A stretch of 64,000 nucleotides of DNA from Mycolicibacterium hodleri (GTDB lineage Bacteria > Actinomycetota > Actinomycetes > Mycobacteriales > Mycobacteriaceae), in contig NZ_JACKTL010000027.1 of assembly GCF_025822245.1 (NCBI RefSeq), positions 1-64,000 of the forward strand, written 5' to 3'. The notes beneath the pieces are model-generated. The model searched no databases. It was not told where the DNA came from and was given only the letters and a program-made list of their open reading frames with translations. Shown here piece by piece: positions 1-13,430 of this stretch. A program made the position numbers and the translations under genes. Numbering within the stretch: position 1 is the stretch's first letter; each line of letters starts with the position of its first letter.

Positions 1-148
1 CGGCCGACAGCGGCCGGGCGGGTGTGCCCGGCGGCGGCAACAGCGTCAGATAGTCCACGAACAGCACGCGCGCCCGGCCGACAGCGGCCGGGCGGGTGTG
101 CCCGGCGGCGGCAACAGCGTCAGATAGTCCACGAACAGCACGCGCGCC
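1..148. repeat. Perfect 74-bp tandem duplication
   Basis: Bases 1-74 are repeated without change at 75-148. The unit lies inside the SGNH-hydrolase gene. Because 74 is not a multiple of three, the second copy shifts the reading frame and the protein stops shortly after entering it. Since the repeat sits exactly at the window edge, it could be a real recent duplication or an assembly overlap at a contig end; the sequence alone cannot decide. Confidence 0.9.
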
Positions 149-597
149 GACGGAGCGCGGCGTCGCACCTCCTCGCCGACCGCCCTCAGGGCGCCACCGA
201 CCCTGGCCAGCGCCGCGTCGCGCGCCGCGCCGTCGAGCTGCTCACGCAGGACTCGGCCCAGCACCGGCACCGATCGGGTCCAACGGGGTAGGCCGGCGGC
301 GAAGAGCAGCGGGACGTAACCAACGTCGTTGCCACCGATGGTCACCGTGACCAGGCTCTCCGTGCCGTCCAGCGCGTCGACCTGGGGCGGCGCGCCGCGC
401 TGAGGCTCGGAGAGGACGTTGGCGGTGGTGGCACCCGAGAACGTCACGTCGACGAGATCCAAGGACAGTCGCGCCGCGACGAGGTGGGCGTAGTTGACCG
501 CCGATCGGCCCGCGCCCAGGGGCGCGCCCGGCGCCTTCGGCGTGATCCCCGGGCCGGCCGCCATCGACGACCCGAGCGCCACGTAGCGGTTGCCCAT
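1..597 (-). CDS. SGNH/GDSL-type hydrolase, partial and frame-disrupted
   Basis: This is the N-terminal part of an SGNH-superfamily esterase/lipase. Visible blocks are the nucleophile block (ALGSSMAAG, where GDSL is replaced by GSSM), the block II glycine region (FSGATTANVL) and block III (TIGGNDVGY). The C-terminal Asp-His block should lie beyond the window. The frame is open from the ATG at 597 and enters the 74-bp duplication, where it ends at a TGA in the repeated copy. If the duplication is an artefact, the gene simply continues off the left edge. The ATG directly abuts the stop codon of the upstream WXG100 gene, so the two are probably co-transcribed. The substrate is unknown. Confidence 0.7.
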
Positions 598-885
598 CTA
601 CGAGAACATCTCGCCGACGGTGGACTCCACGCCCTGCATGTGGGACGCGGCGACGTCGACGGCGGCGCACAACCTGTCCAATGAGGCGCTGACGTCGTCC
701 GCCTTCTGCTGCCAGCGCGTCTGCTGCGCCAGCCACGCGTCGCTTCCGGTGCCGCCCCAGCAGTCGCCGACAAGCGGCAGCTGCGCCCTCTGCTTATCCA
801 GCGTCGCCTTCGTCGCGGCGGCTTCGGCATCCAGTTCGGCCGACGCTTGTTCGATCGCGCCGAAGTTCCATCTCTGGTCGGTCAC
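598..885 (-). CDS. WXG100-family (Esx-like) protein
   Basis: The 95-residue protein has the length and layout of WXG100 secretion substrates: two predicted amphipathic helices around a turn with W-G-G (CWGGTGSD, about residue 43). It is preceded by a second WXG100 gene with an 8-bp gap, so the two may form a heterodimer like EsxA/EsxB. The GTG start has a GAGG-type ribosome site. No EccC/EccD or other ESX core gene lies nearby in the window, so a secretion apparatus would have to be encoded elsewhere. I cannot tell which ESX system, if any, handles it. Confidence 0.75.
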   Translation of the reverse strand: MTDQRWNFGAIEQASAELDAEAAATKATLDKQRAQLPLVGDCWGGTGSDAWLAQQTRWQQKADDVSASLDRLCAAVDVAASHMQGVESTVGEMFS

Positions 886-893
886 GAGGAACC

Positions 894-1208
894 TCAGAAC
901 CCCATCTGGCTTTCGAGACCGCCCGCGGTGGCCTCGTCGGTGGCGAGGTACCGGTCCACGGCGATCTCCATCTTGACGTTCATCTCCTGCTCCTCCGCGC
1001 GCAGCGCCGCCGACGCGGCGAGATAGTCCGACAGGGCCTTCTGGACGGCGCTACCGGACTCGCCCTTCCACTCGCCGACCAGGTTGCCCGCGATCTGACC
1101 CACCCGGGCCTCGTGGCCCGCGCGGTCCTCCTCGAGGGCCTCGAACGTGCGGACTTCCCGGCGAAGGCGTTCGCCGTCCACCTCGAGCTGTGCCATGCAG
1201 TCGATCAT
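894..1208 (-). CDS. WXG100-family (Esx-like) protein
   Basis: This 104-residue helical protein carries the W-x-G turn (EWKGESGSA, about residue 47) expected of the family. It is the upstream partner of the WXG100 gene at 598-885. The ATG at 1208 gives MIDCMAQLEV; the ATG at 1196 (MAQLEV) is an equally plausible start, and neither has a strong ribosome site. The gene begins 27 bp after the thiG stop on the same strand, so read-through from the thiamine operon is possible. The C-terminal YxxxD/E-type secretion signal of Esx partners may be DRYLATDE, but that is inference. Confidence 0.75.
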   Translation of the reverse strand: MIDCMAQLEVDGERLRREVRTFEALEEDRAGHEARVGQIAGNLVGEWKGESGSAVQKALSDYLAASAALRAEEQEMNVKMEIAVDRYLATDEATAGGLESQMGF

Positions 1209-1235
1209 TCCACGGTCGACGCGAGCCCAGCTGCG

Positions 1236-2180
<945 letters not shown>

Positions 2181-2184
<4 letters not shown>

Positions 2185-3188
2185 GCGGGAACACCAACTT
2201 TCAGCTCGGCCGCGATCGTCGCGGCGGTCCACGGCGCCAGCAGGAAACCCGACCGGCCGTGGCCGGCGGCGACGAGCGTCCGGTCGTCGAGTCGGCCGAC
2301 GAGGGGCAGGTTGTCGGGGGTCATGGGCCGCAGTCCCGCCGCACACTCGGCGAGCTCGTACTCCGCCAGCGCCGGCATCACCTCGCAGGCGTCGTCGAGC
2401 AGTTCGCGGACGCCGGCCACCGTGGGTGCGGTGTCCCTGCCGTGCTCGTACTGCGTCGCGCCCACCACGACGCCGTCTGGCCGCGGCACCAGGTACACCT
2501 GTCTACCGTGCACCCTGGCCCGAATCACCCTCTGCGGCAACGGCATGCATCCACGTCGCCACCGAAGCCGAAGAACCTCGCCCTTCACCGGCCGGATCGG
2601 CAGTCCCGGCCACAACGACGGGGCGTCGACGCCGTTGGCGATCACCGCGACGTCGGCGTCACGCACCTCGTCCAACGACCGCACCGGCGCCGCCCAGGTG
2701 ACCCCGAGGGCCTCGCACCGGTCCGCCAACGCGGCCACCAGCGCCCGGTTGTCGACCGCCAGTTCGGTGTCGGCGACGAATCCGTGCCGGATGCCCTGCG
2801 CGAGCAACGGCTCCAGATCGCGTGCCGATCTGGTCAGCTCCACCGGATGCCCTTGGGCGGCAAGCCATTCCCCGATGGTGGCCAAGTCGGCCGCGTCGGC
2901 GCGGTCGACGGCGACCACCAGCGACTCCCTGGCGGTGACGACCTCCGGCGGCAACCCGTCCAGGAAGTCGTCGTGCCACATCCGGAGTGACGCGAGGCCG
3001 ATCTCCAGCAGCCGCTCCTCGCCGGGCCAGCCCTCGCCGAACGGGGCCACCATGCCGCCGGCCAACCAGGAGGCGCCTGCGACGTCGGCCCGGTGCACCC
3101 GCACGGTCCAGCCGTCGAGGGCCGCGCGCCGGGCCACCGACAGCCCGATGACGCCGCCGCCGATCACGGCCAATGAGTGCCTACGCAC
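2181..3188 (-). CDS. thiO: Glycine oxidase ThiO (FAD-dependent)
   Basis: ThiO oxidises glycine to the imine used by ThiG. The 335-residue protein opens with an FAD-binding Rossmann motif (VIGGGVIGLSVA, residues 9-20) and shows the DAO-family end with GHGRSGFLLAPWTA. The GTG start at 3188 is preceded by an AGGAAGG-type ribosome site that lies just after the TPP riboswitch, so ligand binding could sequester it. It is the first gene of thiO-thiS-thiG and is divergent from thiE. Confidence 0.93.
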
Positions 3189-3198
3189 GGTTCCATCC

Positions 3199-3281
3199 TT
3201 CCTACGCCGGCATGACCCGGATCAGGTGTGACGGTCAGGGTGATCGCACCCACTCTCAGCCCCCGGTATCGGGACTCCCGC
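3199..3281 (-). promoter_or_regulatory. TPP riboswitch (THI element)
   Basis: Read on the minus strand, the 10-120 bases before thiO contain the conserved THI-box blocks: a GGGAGTCCCG start, GGGGCTGAGAGTGG, then CACCTGATCCGGGTCATGCC and GGCGTAGG immediately before the ribosome site. These are the pyrimidine- and pyrophosphate-sensing blocks of TPP aptamers. The short distance to the GTG of thiO favours control of translation start. It should repress thiO-thiS-thiG when thiamine pyrophosphate is abundant. Confidence 0.9.
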
Positions 3282-3323
3282 GTCGCGTGTCCAAGGGTAC
3301 TCACGAGTCGCTACCGTCGCAGC

Positions 3324-3989
3324 ATGCCTCTCGACCGCCGTCATCGTCTCGCGACCGCCCGGCTCTATCTGTGCACCGATGCCCGACGGGAACGCGGCGA
3401 CCTCGCGGAGTTCGCCGACGCCGCGCTCGCGGGTGGGGTCGACGTCATCCAGCTCCGCGACAAGGGCTCGGCGGGCGAGAAGCAGTTCGGTCCGTTGGAG
3501 GCGCGCGCCGAACTCGCCGCACTCGAGGTGCTCGCCGACGCGGCACGACGCCACGGCGCTCTGTTCGCCGTCAACGACCGGGCCGACGTCGCCCGGGCGG
3601 CCGGTGCCGACGTCCTGCACCTCGGCCAGGACGACCTTCCCCTGCCGATCGCCAGGGACGTCGTCGGGCCCGACCCGCTGATCGGGCGGTCCACCCACGA
3701 CGCCGACCAGGTCCTGGCCGCGACTCGCGAGCCCGTCGACTACTTCTGCGTCGGACCCTGCTGGCCCACCCCGACCAAACCGGGACGCGCGGCACCGGGG
3801 CTCGACCTGGTCAGGACGGCTGCCGCGCTCGACACCGAGACGCCGTGGTTCGCCATCGGCGGCGTTGACCTGGCCCGGCTGCCCGAGGTGCTCGAGGCGG
3901 GCGCCCGCCGCATCGTGGTCGTGCGGGCCATCACCGCGGCCGAGGACCCGGAGGCAGCGGCCAGGGGCTTGCTGAACGCTATGGCGTGA
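3324..3989 (+). CDS. thiE: Thiamine-phosphate synthase ThiE
   Basis: ThiE joins the pyrimidine pyrophosphate and thiazole phosphate to give thiamine phosphate. The 221-residue TIM-barrel protein shows [28 protein letters not shown] and [11 protein letters not shown], all family signatures. The open frame extends upstream to 3228, but that part is antisense to the riboswitch; ATG 3324 ([17 protein letters not shown]) matches family N-termini. It is transcribed away from thiO and overlaps the mutT3 end tail-to-tail by 11 bp. No riboswitch was seen on its own leader. Confidence 0.93.
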   Translation: MPLDRRHRLATARLYLCTDARRERGDLAEFADAALAGGVDVIQLRDKGSAGEKQFGPLEARAELAALEVLADAARRHGALFAVNDRADVARAAGADVLHLGQDDLPLPIARDVVGPDPLIGRSTHDADQVLAATREPVDYFCVGPCWPTPTKPGRAAPGLDLVRTAAALDTETPWFAIGGVDLARLPEVLEAGARRIVVVRAITAAEDPEAAARGLLNAMA

Positions 3990-4470
3990 TCTCGAACGGC
4001 AACGACGCCGACTCGCTGCGCAGCCGCTCCCAGCTGGCGGCGAACCCGGGATGCAGGGGCATGTCCGCCACCTCGTCCTCGGGAACCCAGCGCAGCTCGG
4101 AGCTCTCCCGGTTGGGCACGGTCCGCAGCGGCTCGGGGGCGTCGGCGATGACCGTCGTATAGGTCCAGGACACGCCTTGCGGCTCGAAGGTCACGACCTC
4201 GCGCCGCACCACGAGCTGATCGGCCGTCAGCCCGGCCTCCTCCTGCGCCTCGCGGACGGCGGCCTGCTCGACGGTCTCGTGGCTGTCCCTGGCACCGCCG
4301 GGCAAGCCCCACGTGCCCCCCTGATGACTCCACGGCGCACGATGCTGAAGGAGCACGGCGGCGCTTCCGTCCGGGCGGGGCGCCCTCAGAAGCAACCCGG
4401 CCGCGCCGTGCAGACCCCAGAAGTGCGCGCCATCCGTCGAACTGACCCAACCGTCACCGTCACCACGCAC
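3979..4470 (-). CDS. mutT3: Nudix hydrolase, MutT3-like
   Basis: The 163-residue protein has a complete Nudix box, G-x5-E-x7-REAQEEAGL (about residues 59-81), which binds the metal-diphosphate of oxidised or non-canonical nucleotides. Position next to thiE matches M. tuberculosis mutT3 (Rv0413). Mycobacterial MutT3 has been linked to sanitising 8-oxo-dGTP-type nucleotides; that activity is inferred here from family and position. GTG start at 4470. Confidence 0.85.
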   Translation of the reverse strand: MRGDGDGWVSSTDGAHFWGLHGAAGLLLRAPRPDGSAAVLLQHRAPWSHQGGTWGLPGGARDSHETVEQAAVREAQEEAGLTADQLVVRREVVTFEPQGVSWTYTTVIADAPEPLRTVPNRESSELRWVPEDEVADMPLHPGFAASWERLRSESASLPFEITP

Positions 4471-4602
4471 GATCCCAGGATAGGGAAGGTCCGGCGAACA
4501 TGGGTGTCGGCGTTTGTCCCGCGCGTCCCGCCCCCTGCTCTTAGAATTCCTTTACAGTTGAGGGGTCGGGAAAGTACACCGGAAGCAGAGGTCCACGCAC
4601 AG

Positions 4603-5918
4603 GTGACCGTGGAGTTGGCGCATCCATCCACCGAGCCCCTTGCGTCGCGCTCGCAAACCAGACCAGCGCACCCGCGCTGGTGGTTCCTCTGGACCACCCC
4701 CGGCCGCATCCTCACGATCGGCATCGTCCTCGCCGCAATGGTCATCGCATGTGCCTTCGCGACGTCGACCACCATCAACGACCGCCAGCAGGCGCTGTCC
4801 AACGTGCTCGACCACACCGAGCCGCTGGCGTTCGCGGCTGGCCAGCTGTACACGACCCTGTCCGTCGCCGACGCCGCCGCCGCGACGGCCTTCATCTCCG
4901 GCGCCGAACCGCGAGCCGTCCGGCAGCGGTACGAGCAGGCGATCACCGACGCATCCGTGGCGGTGACGCGCGCGTCGAGCGGGCTCACCGACGACGACAT
5001 GGTCCAGCTCCTCGGCCGGGTCAACGCCGAACTCGCCGTCTACACGGGTCTCGTCGAAACCGCCCGCACCAACAATCGCGCGGGCAACCCGGTCGGTTCG
5101 TCGTATCTGTCCGAGGCCTCGTCGCTGATGCAGACGCAGATCCTGCCCGACGCCCAGCGCCTGTACGAGGAGACCAGCAAGCAGGTCGACACCGAGACGA
5201 CCGCCTCGACGCGGATCCCCGCCCCCGTCATCCTGGTGGTGCTGGCGACCCTGATGTTCGGTGCGTTCGCCAACAGGTGGCTCGCCCGGCGCACCCGTCG
5301 GCGCGTCAACGTCGGGTTCGTCGCCGGCGGCTTGGCCGTGCTCATCATGATCGTGTGGGTGGGTACCGCGTTGGCGATCTCCACCGCCGACAGCCGCAGC
5401 GCCAAGAGCACCGCAGCAGAGTCCCTCAAGACCGTCACCACCATGGCCATCACCGCCCAGCAGGCCCGAGCCGACGAGACGCTGTCCCTGATCCGCCGCG
5501 GCGACGAGGGCGTCCGCAAGCAGTCGTACTACCAGCGCATCGACACGATGCAGCAACAGCTCGCCGGTTATCTGGGCCGCGACGACGCGATCGACAAGGC
5601 CGATCTGGCCGACGCCGAACAACTGCTTCGACGCTGGCGCGCGGCCGACGACCGGATCAACGCCTACATCGCCGTCGGCAACTACCAGGCCGCCACCCAG
5701 GTCGCGCTCGGCACCGGCGAGGACGATTCGACGCCGGCCTTCGACAAGCTCGACGCCGCGCTGACGAAGGGCATCGGCGAGAGCCGTCAGCAGCTGCGCA
5801 ACGACATCGTCAACGCGCGGCGGGTGCTGTCCGGCGCCACGGTCGGCGCGGCGGTGCTGAGCATCATCGCGGCGATCGCAGTGGCGCTGGGGCTGTGGCC
5901 GAGGTTGAGTGAGTACCG

Positions 5919-5922
<4 letters not shown>
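4603..5922 (+). CDS. glnX: GlnX, transmembrane partner of GlnH in PknG signalling
   Basis: The protein (439 residues from the GTG at 4603) has an N-terminal membrane helix near residue 35, a predicted external helical segment, two central membrane helices near residues 215 and 255, a second external domain, and a final membrane helix before a very short tail (WPRLSEYR). This matches the Rv0412c/GlnX family, which relays binding of glutamate/aspartate by GlnH to PknG. The start is uncertain: GTG 4603 and GTG 4609 are both possible; the longer upstream frame is antisense to mutT3. It overlaps glnH by ATGA, and glnX-glnH-pknG form one operon. Confidence 0.85.
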
Positions 5923-10062
<4,140 letters not shown>

Positions 10063-10262
10063 CAGGCAACGTTATGTGCTCAACCTGGGATTCAGCCGTG
10101 GAGGCCGAGTCGTTTCCGGCGAGGCCGCCGCAGATCTCCGGATGGCATGTGGCACTGACATATTGGGGCTACGCACCTCGGTTGTGCACAGTTGGCGATT
10201 CATCCACAGATCCGGGCCGGCGGCCTGTGTTTCGGCTTCTCCGTCGGTTCACATCGGTAAAT

Positions 10263-10278
10263 TCGCAAGTATGTTCGA
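10263..10278 (+). promoter_or_regulatory. LexA/SOS-box-like site over a start codon
   Basis: TCGCAAGTATGTTCGA matches 10 of the 12 fixed positions of the mycobacterial SOS box (TCGAAC-N4-GTTCGA). It straddles the ATG at 10271. Several M. tuberculosis 13E12-family genes are known LexA targets with the box at this place, so this is probably a decayed version of the same operator. Confidence 0.6.
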
Positions 10279-11725
10279 TTCGTTGGTGACCGCAGCGTCC
10301 GACACCTCGTCGGGTGCCGGTGCGGTGGAGGCGTGGTCGCGGGCGGAGTCGGCCGCCTGTGCGCGCAAGGTCGCGGCGATGGCCGGGATGCTCGAGGCCG
10401 CCTACGCCGCGTCCGGGTCGGCGTCTCGGGACCTGTGGTGTGTCGACAACTTCGATGCCATCGCCGCCCACGTCGGGGCGGTCCTGCGGATCACCACCGG
10501 GGCCGCGTCCAACCAGTTGTTGATCGCGGTGGCCCTGCACGAACGGTTCCCCAAGGTGGCCGCGGTGTTCGCCGACGGGCTGATTACCTATCAGCTGGTG
10601 AAGGCGGTGGTTCAGCGCGGTGCGCTGGTCGTCGACCCCGACGCCCTCCGCGCGCTGGATGCGTTGTTGGCCGAGGCGTTGAGCTCCCGGGAACCGATGT
10701 CGGTGGCGACGCTGGAGAAGATGATCGACGGGTTCGTGGCCCAGGTCGACCCGCAGGCAGTCATCCGCACCGAGACCCGCGCCCGGGGCCGGTCGGTCGA
10801 GGTGGGTGACGAGGACGGCAGCGGCATGGCGACGGTCTTCGCGACCCTGTTCGCCCACGACGCCAAGGCCTTCGACGCCCGGGTCGACGCGCTGGCCCGC
10901 ACCGTCTGCCCGGCCGATCCCCGCACCCTGGATCAGCGTCGCTCCGATGCGATGGGTGCGCTGTCCCACGGGGCGGACCGCCTCGCCTGCCTCTGCGAGA
11001 CCGACGACTGCCCCGCCGCGGACAACCCGCCCTCGACCGGGGTGGTGGTCTACGTCATCGCCAGCCAAGACACGCTCGACCAGCGACCGACGCCGACGCC
11101 TGACGGCACTGACGATGGCCCCGACGGTGAGGCGAACACGGAGAACTCCGCGGATGCGGGCGAGGACTCCGAGAGCCTCGACGAAGCAGCCGCACCGCCA
11201 GAGTCACCCTCGCCCCCGCCGACGGTTGACGAGCGCATCGCGGACGCAGAGGACGCTGGTCCCGATGACCTCGCGAACGCCAACGAGGCCGCCGCACCGC
11301 AGGACTCGGCCCCCAGCCCGGCCCCCGTCGCCGAGCGAACCGCCCTCGACGGCGAACCCCCGGCCACGTTCACCAAGCCGCTGCGCGAGCTGACCCTCAC
11401 CGAAGCCCTCACCCCCACCCCCGGTCGGCTGGCGAGCCTGCGGCCCGCGGTGATGATGGGTGGACGGTTCCTGCCCGGGGCGATCGCCTGCCGCGCCACC
11501 GTCGGGGCGACGATCACCGCGATCGTGCACCCCGGCCAAGCCCCACCCGAACCCCGCTACCGACCGTCGAAGAAGCTGGCCGACTTCATTCGTTGCCGCG
11601 ACCTGACCTGCCGCTTCCCCGGCTGCAAAGTACCCGCCACCCATTGCGACGTCGACCACGGCATCCCGTGGCCCTACGGGCCCACGGCCGCGTCCAACCT
11701 GAAATGCCTCTGCCGTCGACATTAG
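10271..11725 (+). pseudogene. 13E12 repeat-family DUF222/HNH protein, 5' part (interrupted)
   Basis: The first 484 codons of a 13E12-repeat protein: an N-terminal DUF222 helical domain (residues about 1-260), a long acidic Pro/Ala-rich linker (about 275-375), and the start of the HNH nuclease domain (ADFIRCRDLTCRFPGC, CDVDHGIPWPYGPT, SNLKCLC). The stop at 11723 comes from the inserted element. The rest of the HNH domain resumes at 22049, where the sequence continues HHLLKTFWGG. ATG 10271 is chosen because MFDSLV begins the family homology and carries the SOS-like box; frames further upstream are poor protein. Confidence 0.92.
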
Positions 11726-11743
11726 CGACTCACGTTGTACACT
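11715..11743. other. attL of the prophage element
   Basis: The junction between the 13E12 gene and the element lies at the core gaca (11718-11721). To its right are the element-derived arm CGACTCAC (11726-11733) and outer block ACACT (11739-11743), the mirror of GTGAGTCG and AGTGT at attR. A mycobacterial -10-like TACACT (11738-11743) sits seven bases before the integrase ATG, so integrase could repress its own promoter by binding here. Confidence 0.8.
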
Positions 11744-11749
11744 CTGACG

Positions 11750-13144
11750 ATGGAGACGTTACCTCACGTGCGCGCGGGTTGCTACCTCCGAATCTCGTCA
11801 GACCCGAACGACCGCCGCGAGGGTGTGGAACGCCAGCGCGCGGACACCCTGTCACTGTGCGAATTGAAGGGCTGGCAGCCCACCGAGTACTACTGCGACA
11901 ACGACGTGTCCGCGTCCAAGGGGAACGCCCGCCCCGAGTGGGACCGCCTGCTCTCAGACATCAAAGCCGGCCGCATAGACGCCATCGCCGCATGGGATCA
12001 GGACCGTGGTTGGCGCATGATGAATGAACTCGAATCGCTGCGCCGATTCTTTACCTCGCTGGACAGAACCATTTTGTTCGCCACCACGGGTCAGGGTGAC
12101 ATCGACCTGTACTCGCCCACTGGTGTCCTCGCTGCACAGATCAAAACCGCCGTCAGTGAACACGAGATAGCCATGATGCGCGTACGGCAGCGCAGAGCCG
12201 CGAAGGCGAAGGCCGAAGCGGGCAAACCGCAGTGGAGAAAGGCGTTCGGGTACGTCGACACCCCAAGCGGCCCGATCGTCGATCCTACGCAAGCTGAGTT
12301 GGTCGGAAAGGCCTATCAGGACATCCTCGCGGGTGGCTCAATCTCTGACATTGCGCGAGAGTGGAACGCGTTGGGCCAGTACGGGTTGAACGGCAAGCCG
12401 TGGTCACCGGGCACGCTGAGCCTGTACCTACGGTCACCGCGCAACGCGGGGCTCCGCGCCCACAACGACGTCATCGTGGGCGCGGGCACGTGGGAGCCGC
12501 TGGTATCCGAGGACGTATGGCGCGCTGCGCAAGCCGTTCTCAACGCCCCGGGGCGGGTCGGGAGGCGTAAGTCGATCCAACGCCACCCGTTGACGGGGAT
12601 CCTGCTGTGTGGCAAGTGCAACGACGGGTCACGGTTGAGTGGGCAACACCAGTCCGGACAGATCGCCTATGTCTGCAAACAGTGCCGGGGCTGTTCGGTT
12701 CGGTCCAAGTACGCCGAGCCCGTCGTCTACGGTGCGATATCCGGTCGACTGGCGCGCCCCGATGCCGTGGACCTACTGCGGGCGAACCAGGACGATAACG
12801 AAGCCCTCCGCGCCGAAAGACTCACTCTCATGGGCAGACTCGACGAGATTGCCGATGCGGTGGCCGATGGCGACCTGACCCCGCAGCAGGCGCGCCGTGC
12901 CACGGAGCGGATACAGGGCAAGCTCGACGAGATTGATCGTGCCCAGCACGACGCCGACCGGGCGAGAGTGCTCGACGGGTTGCGACTAGGGCACGAGGAC
13001 GTCGCCGACGATGTGCGCGCGCTCTCGGCCGACCGCTTCCGCACCGTCTGTGACCTCTTGGTCCGCTTCACCGCCCTGCCCGTTGGCAAGGGCAGCCACG
13101 TGTTCGATCCGCGCCGTATCGCCATCGAATGGCTTGTCGACTAG
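11750..13144 (+). CDS. int: Large serine integrase (phiRv1 type)
   Basis: This 464-residue site-specific recombinase starts with a resolvase catalytic domain (GCYLRISSDPNDRREG; the nucleophile is a Ser in RISSD, near residue 16), then a recombinase domain (GYVDTPSGPIV, about 160-260) and a zinc ribbon with cysteines in LLCGKCNDGS and CKQCRGC (about 288-315), followed by a coiled-coil region (about 345-420) as in other large serine integrases. Length is close to the phiRv1 integrase. ATG 11750 is preferred over TTG 11735; with TACACT seven bases upstream the mRNA may be leaderless. It abuts attL, the normal position for such enzymes. Confidence 0.95.
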   Translation: METLPHVRAGCYLRISSDPNDRREGVERQRADTLSLCELKGWQPTEYYCDNDVSASKGNARPEWDRLLSDIKAGRIDAIAAWDQDRGWRMMNELESLRRFFTSLDRTILFATTGQGDIDLYSPTGVLAAQIKTAVSEHEIAMMRVRQRRAAKAKAEAGKPQWRKAFGYVDTPSGPIVDPTQAELVGKAYQDILAGGSISDIAREWNALGQYGLNGKPWSPGTLSLYLRSPRNAGLRAHNDVIVGAGTWEPLVSEDVWRAAQAVLNAPGRVGRRKSIQRHPLTGILLCGKCNDGSRLSGQHQSGQIAYVCKQCRGCSVRSKYAEPVVYGAISGRLARPDAVDLLRANQDDNEALRAERLTLMGRLDEIADAVADGDLTPQQARRATERIQGKLDEIDRAQHDADRARVLDGLRLGHEDVADDVRALSADRFRTVCDLLVRFTALPVGKGSHVFDPRRIAIEWLVD

Positions 13145-13145
13145 A

Positions 13146-13216
13146 GGGTGTAGACACCCTAGTTGTTTGCTGGGTGTAGACACCCTTGGTCGACGAAAAG
13201 AGGGCGGCGACGCCCT
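13146..13216. promoter_or_regulatory. Two identical 14-bp palindromes plus a hairpin after int
   Basis: GGGTGTAGACACCC occurs at 13146-13159 and again at 13172-13185, 26 bp apart. Each has perfect 6-bp arms around AG. A third dyad, AGGGCG-GCGA-CGCCCT, follows at 13201-13216. The identical repeated palindromes suggest a regulator-binding site for the genes starting at 13296; the third could be a weak terminator for int. No T-tract follows any of them. Confidence 0.55.
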
Positions 13217-13295
13217 GAACTGCTAGTTTGACTAGTAGTGTCAATTTCGGGACAGGTGTAGCGAAACGCGACATCGTTCGCTTAATCTCCGCCGT

Positions 13296-13430
13296 GTGGA
13301 CCTTCAGGAGTACCTCGCGGAGGCGGTGGCCGCAGCGCCGCCGCTAACGCCCGAACAGCGGGCGAAGCTGTGGGTGCTGCTTGCTCCGGTCCGCGAGCAC
13401 CGCGCCGAGAAGCTGCGGGCAGCGGCATGA
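13296..13430 (+). CDS. Small acidic/helical phage protein
   Basis: A 44-residue frame from GTG 13296 (VDLQEYLAEAV) to the TGA at 13430, predicted mostly helical, with LTPEQRAKLWVLLAPVREH, a style of sequence common in short actinophage proteins. It overlaps the next gene by ATGA, which supports it being translated. It sits where some integrating elements encode a recombination directionality factor, but no winged-helix motif is visible. Function unknown. Confidence 0.55.
   Translation: MDLQEYLAEAVAAAPPLTPEQRAKLWVLLAPVREHRAEKLRAAA

Noticed and set aside
598-1208. A complete ESX secretion locus
   Set aside because: Only the WXG100 pair is present; no Ecc, MycP, PE or PPE gene is visible.
4051-4602. 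Upstream extension of the glnX frame
   Set aside because: It lies antisense to mutT3 and does not resemble the GlnX N-terminus.
11700-11760. tRNA gene as attachment site
   Set aside because: No tRNA fold or sequence; the site is inside an HNH coding sequence.
13146-13185. CRISPR-like repeats
   Set aside because: Only two short palindromic copies with a 12-bp gap and no cas genes.
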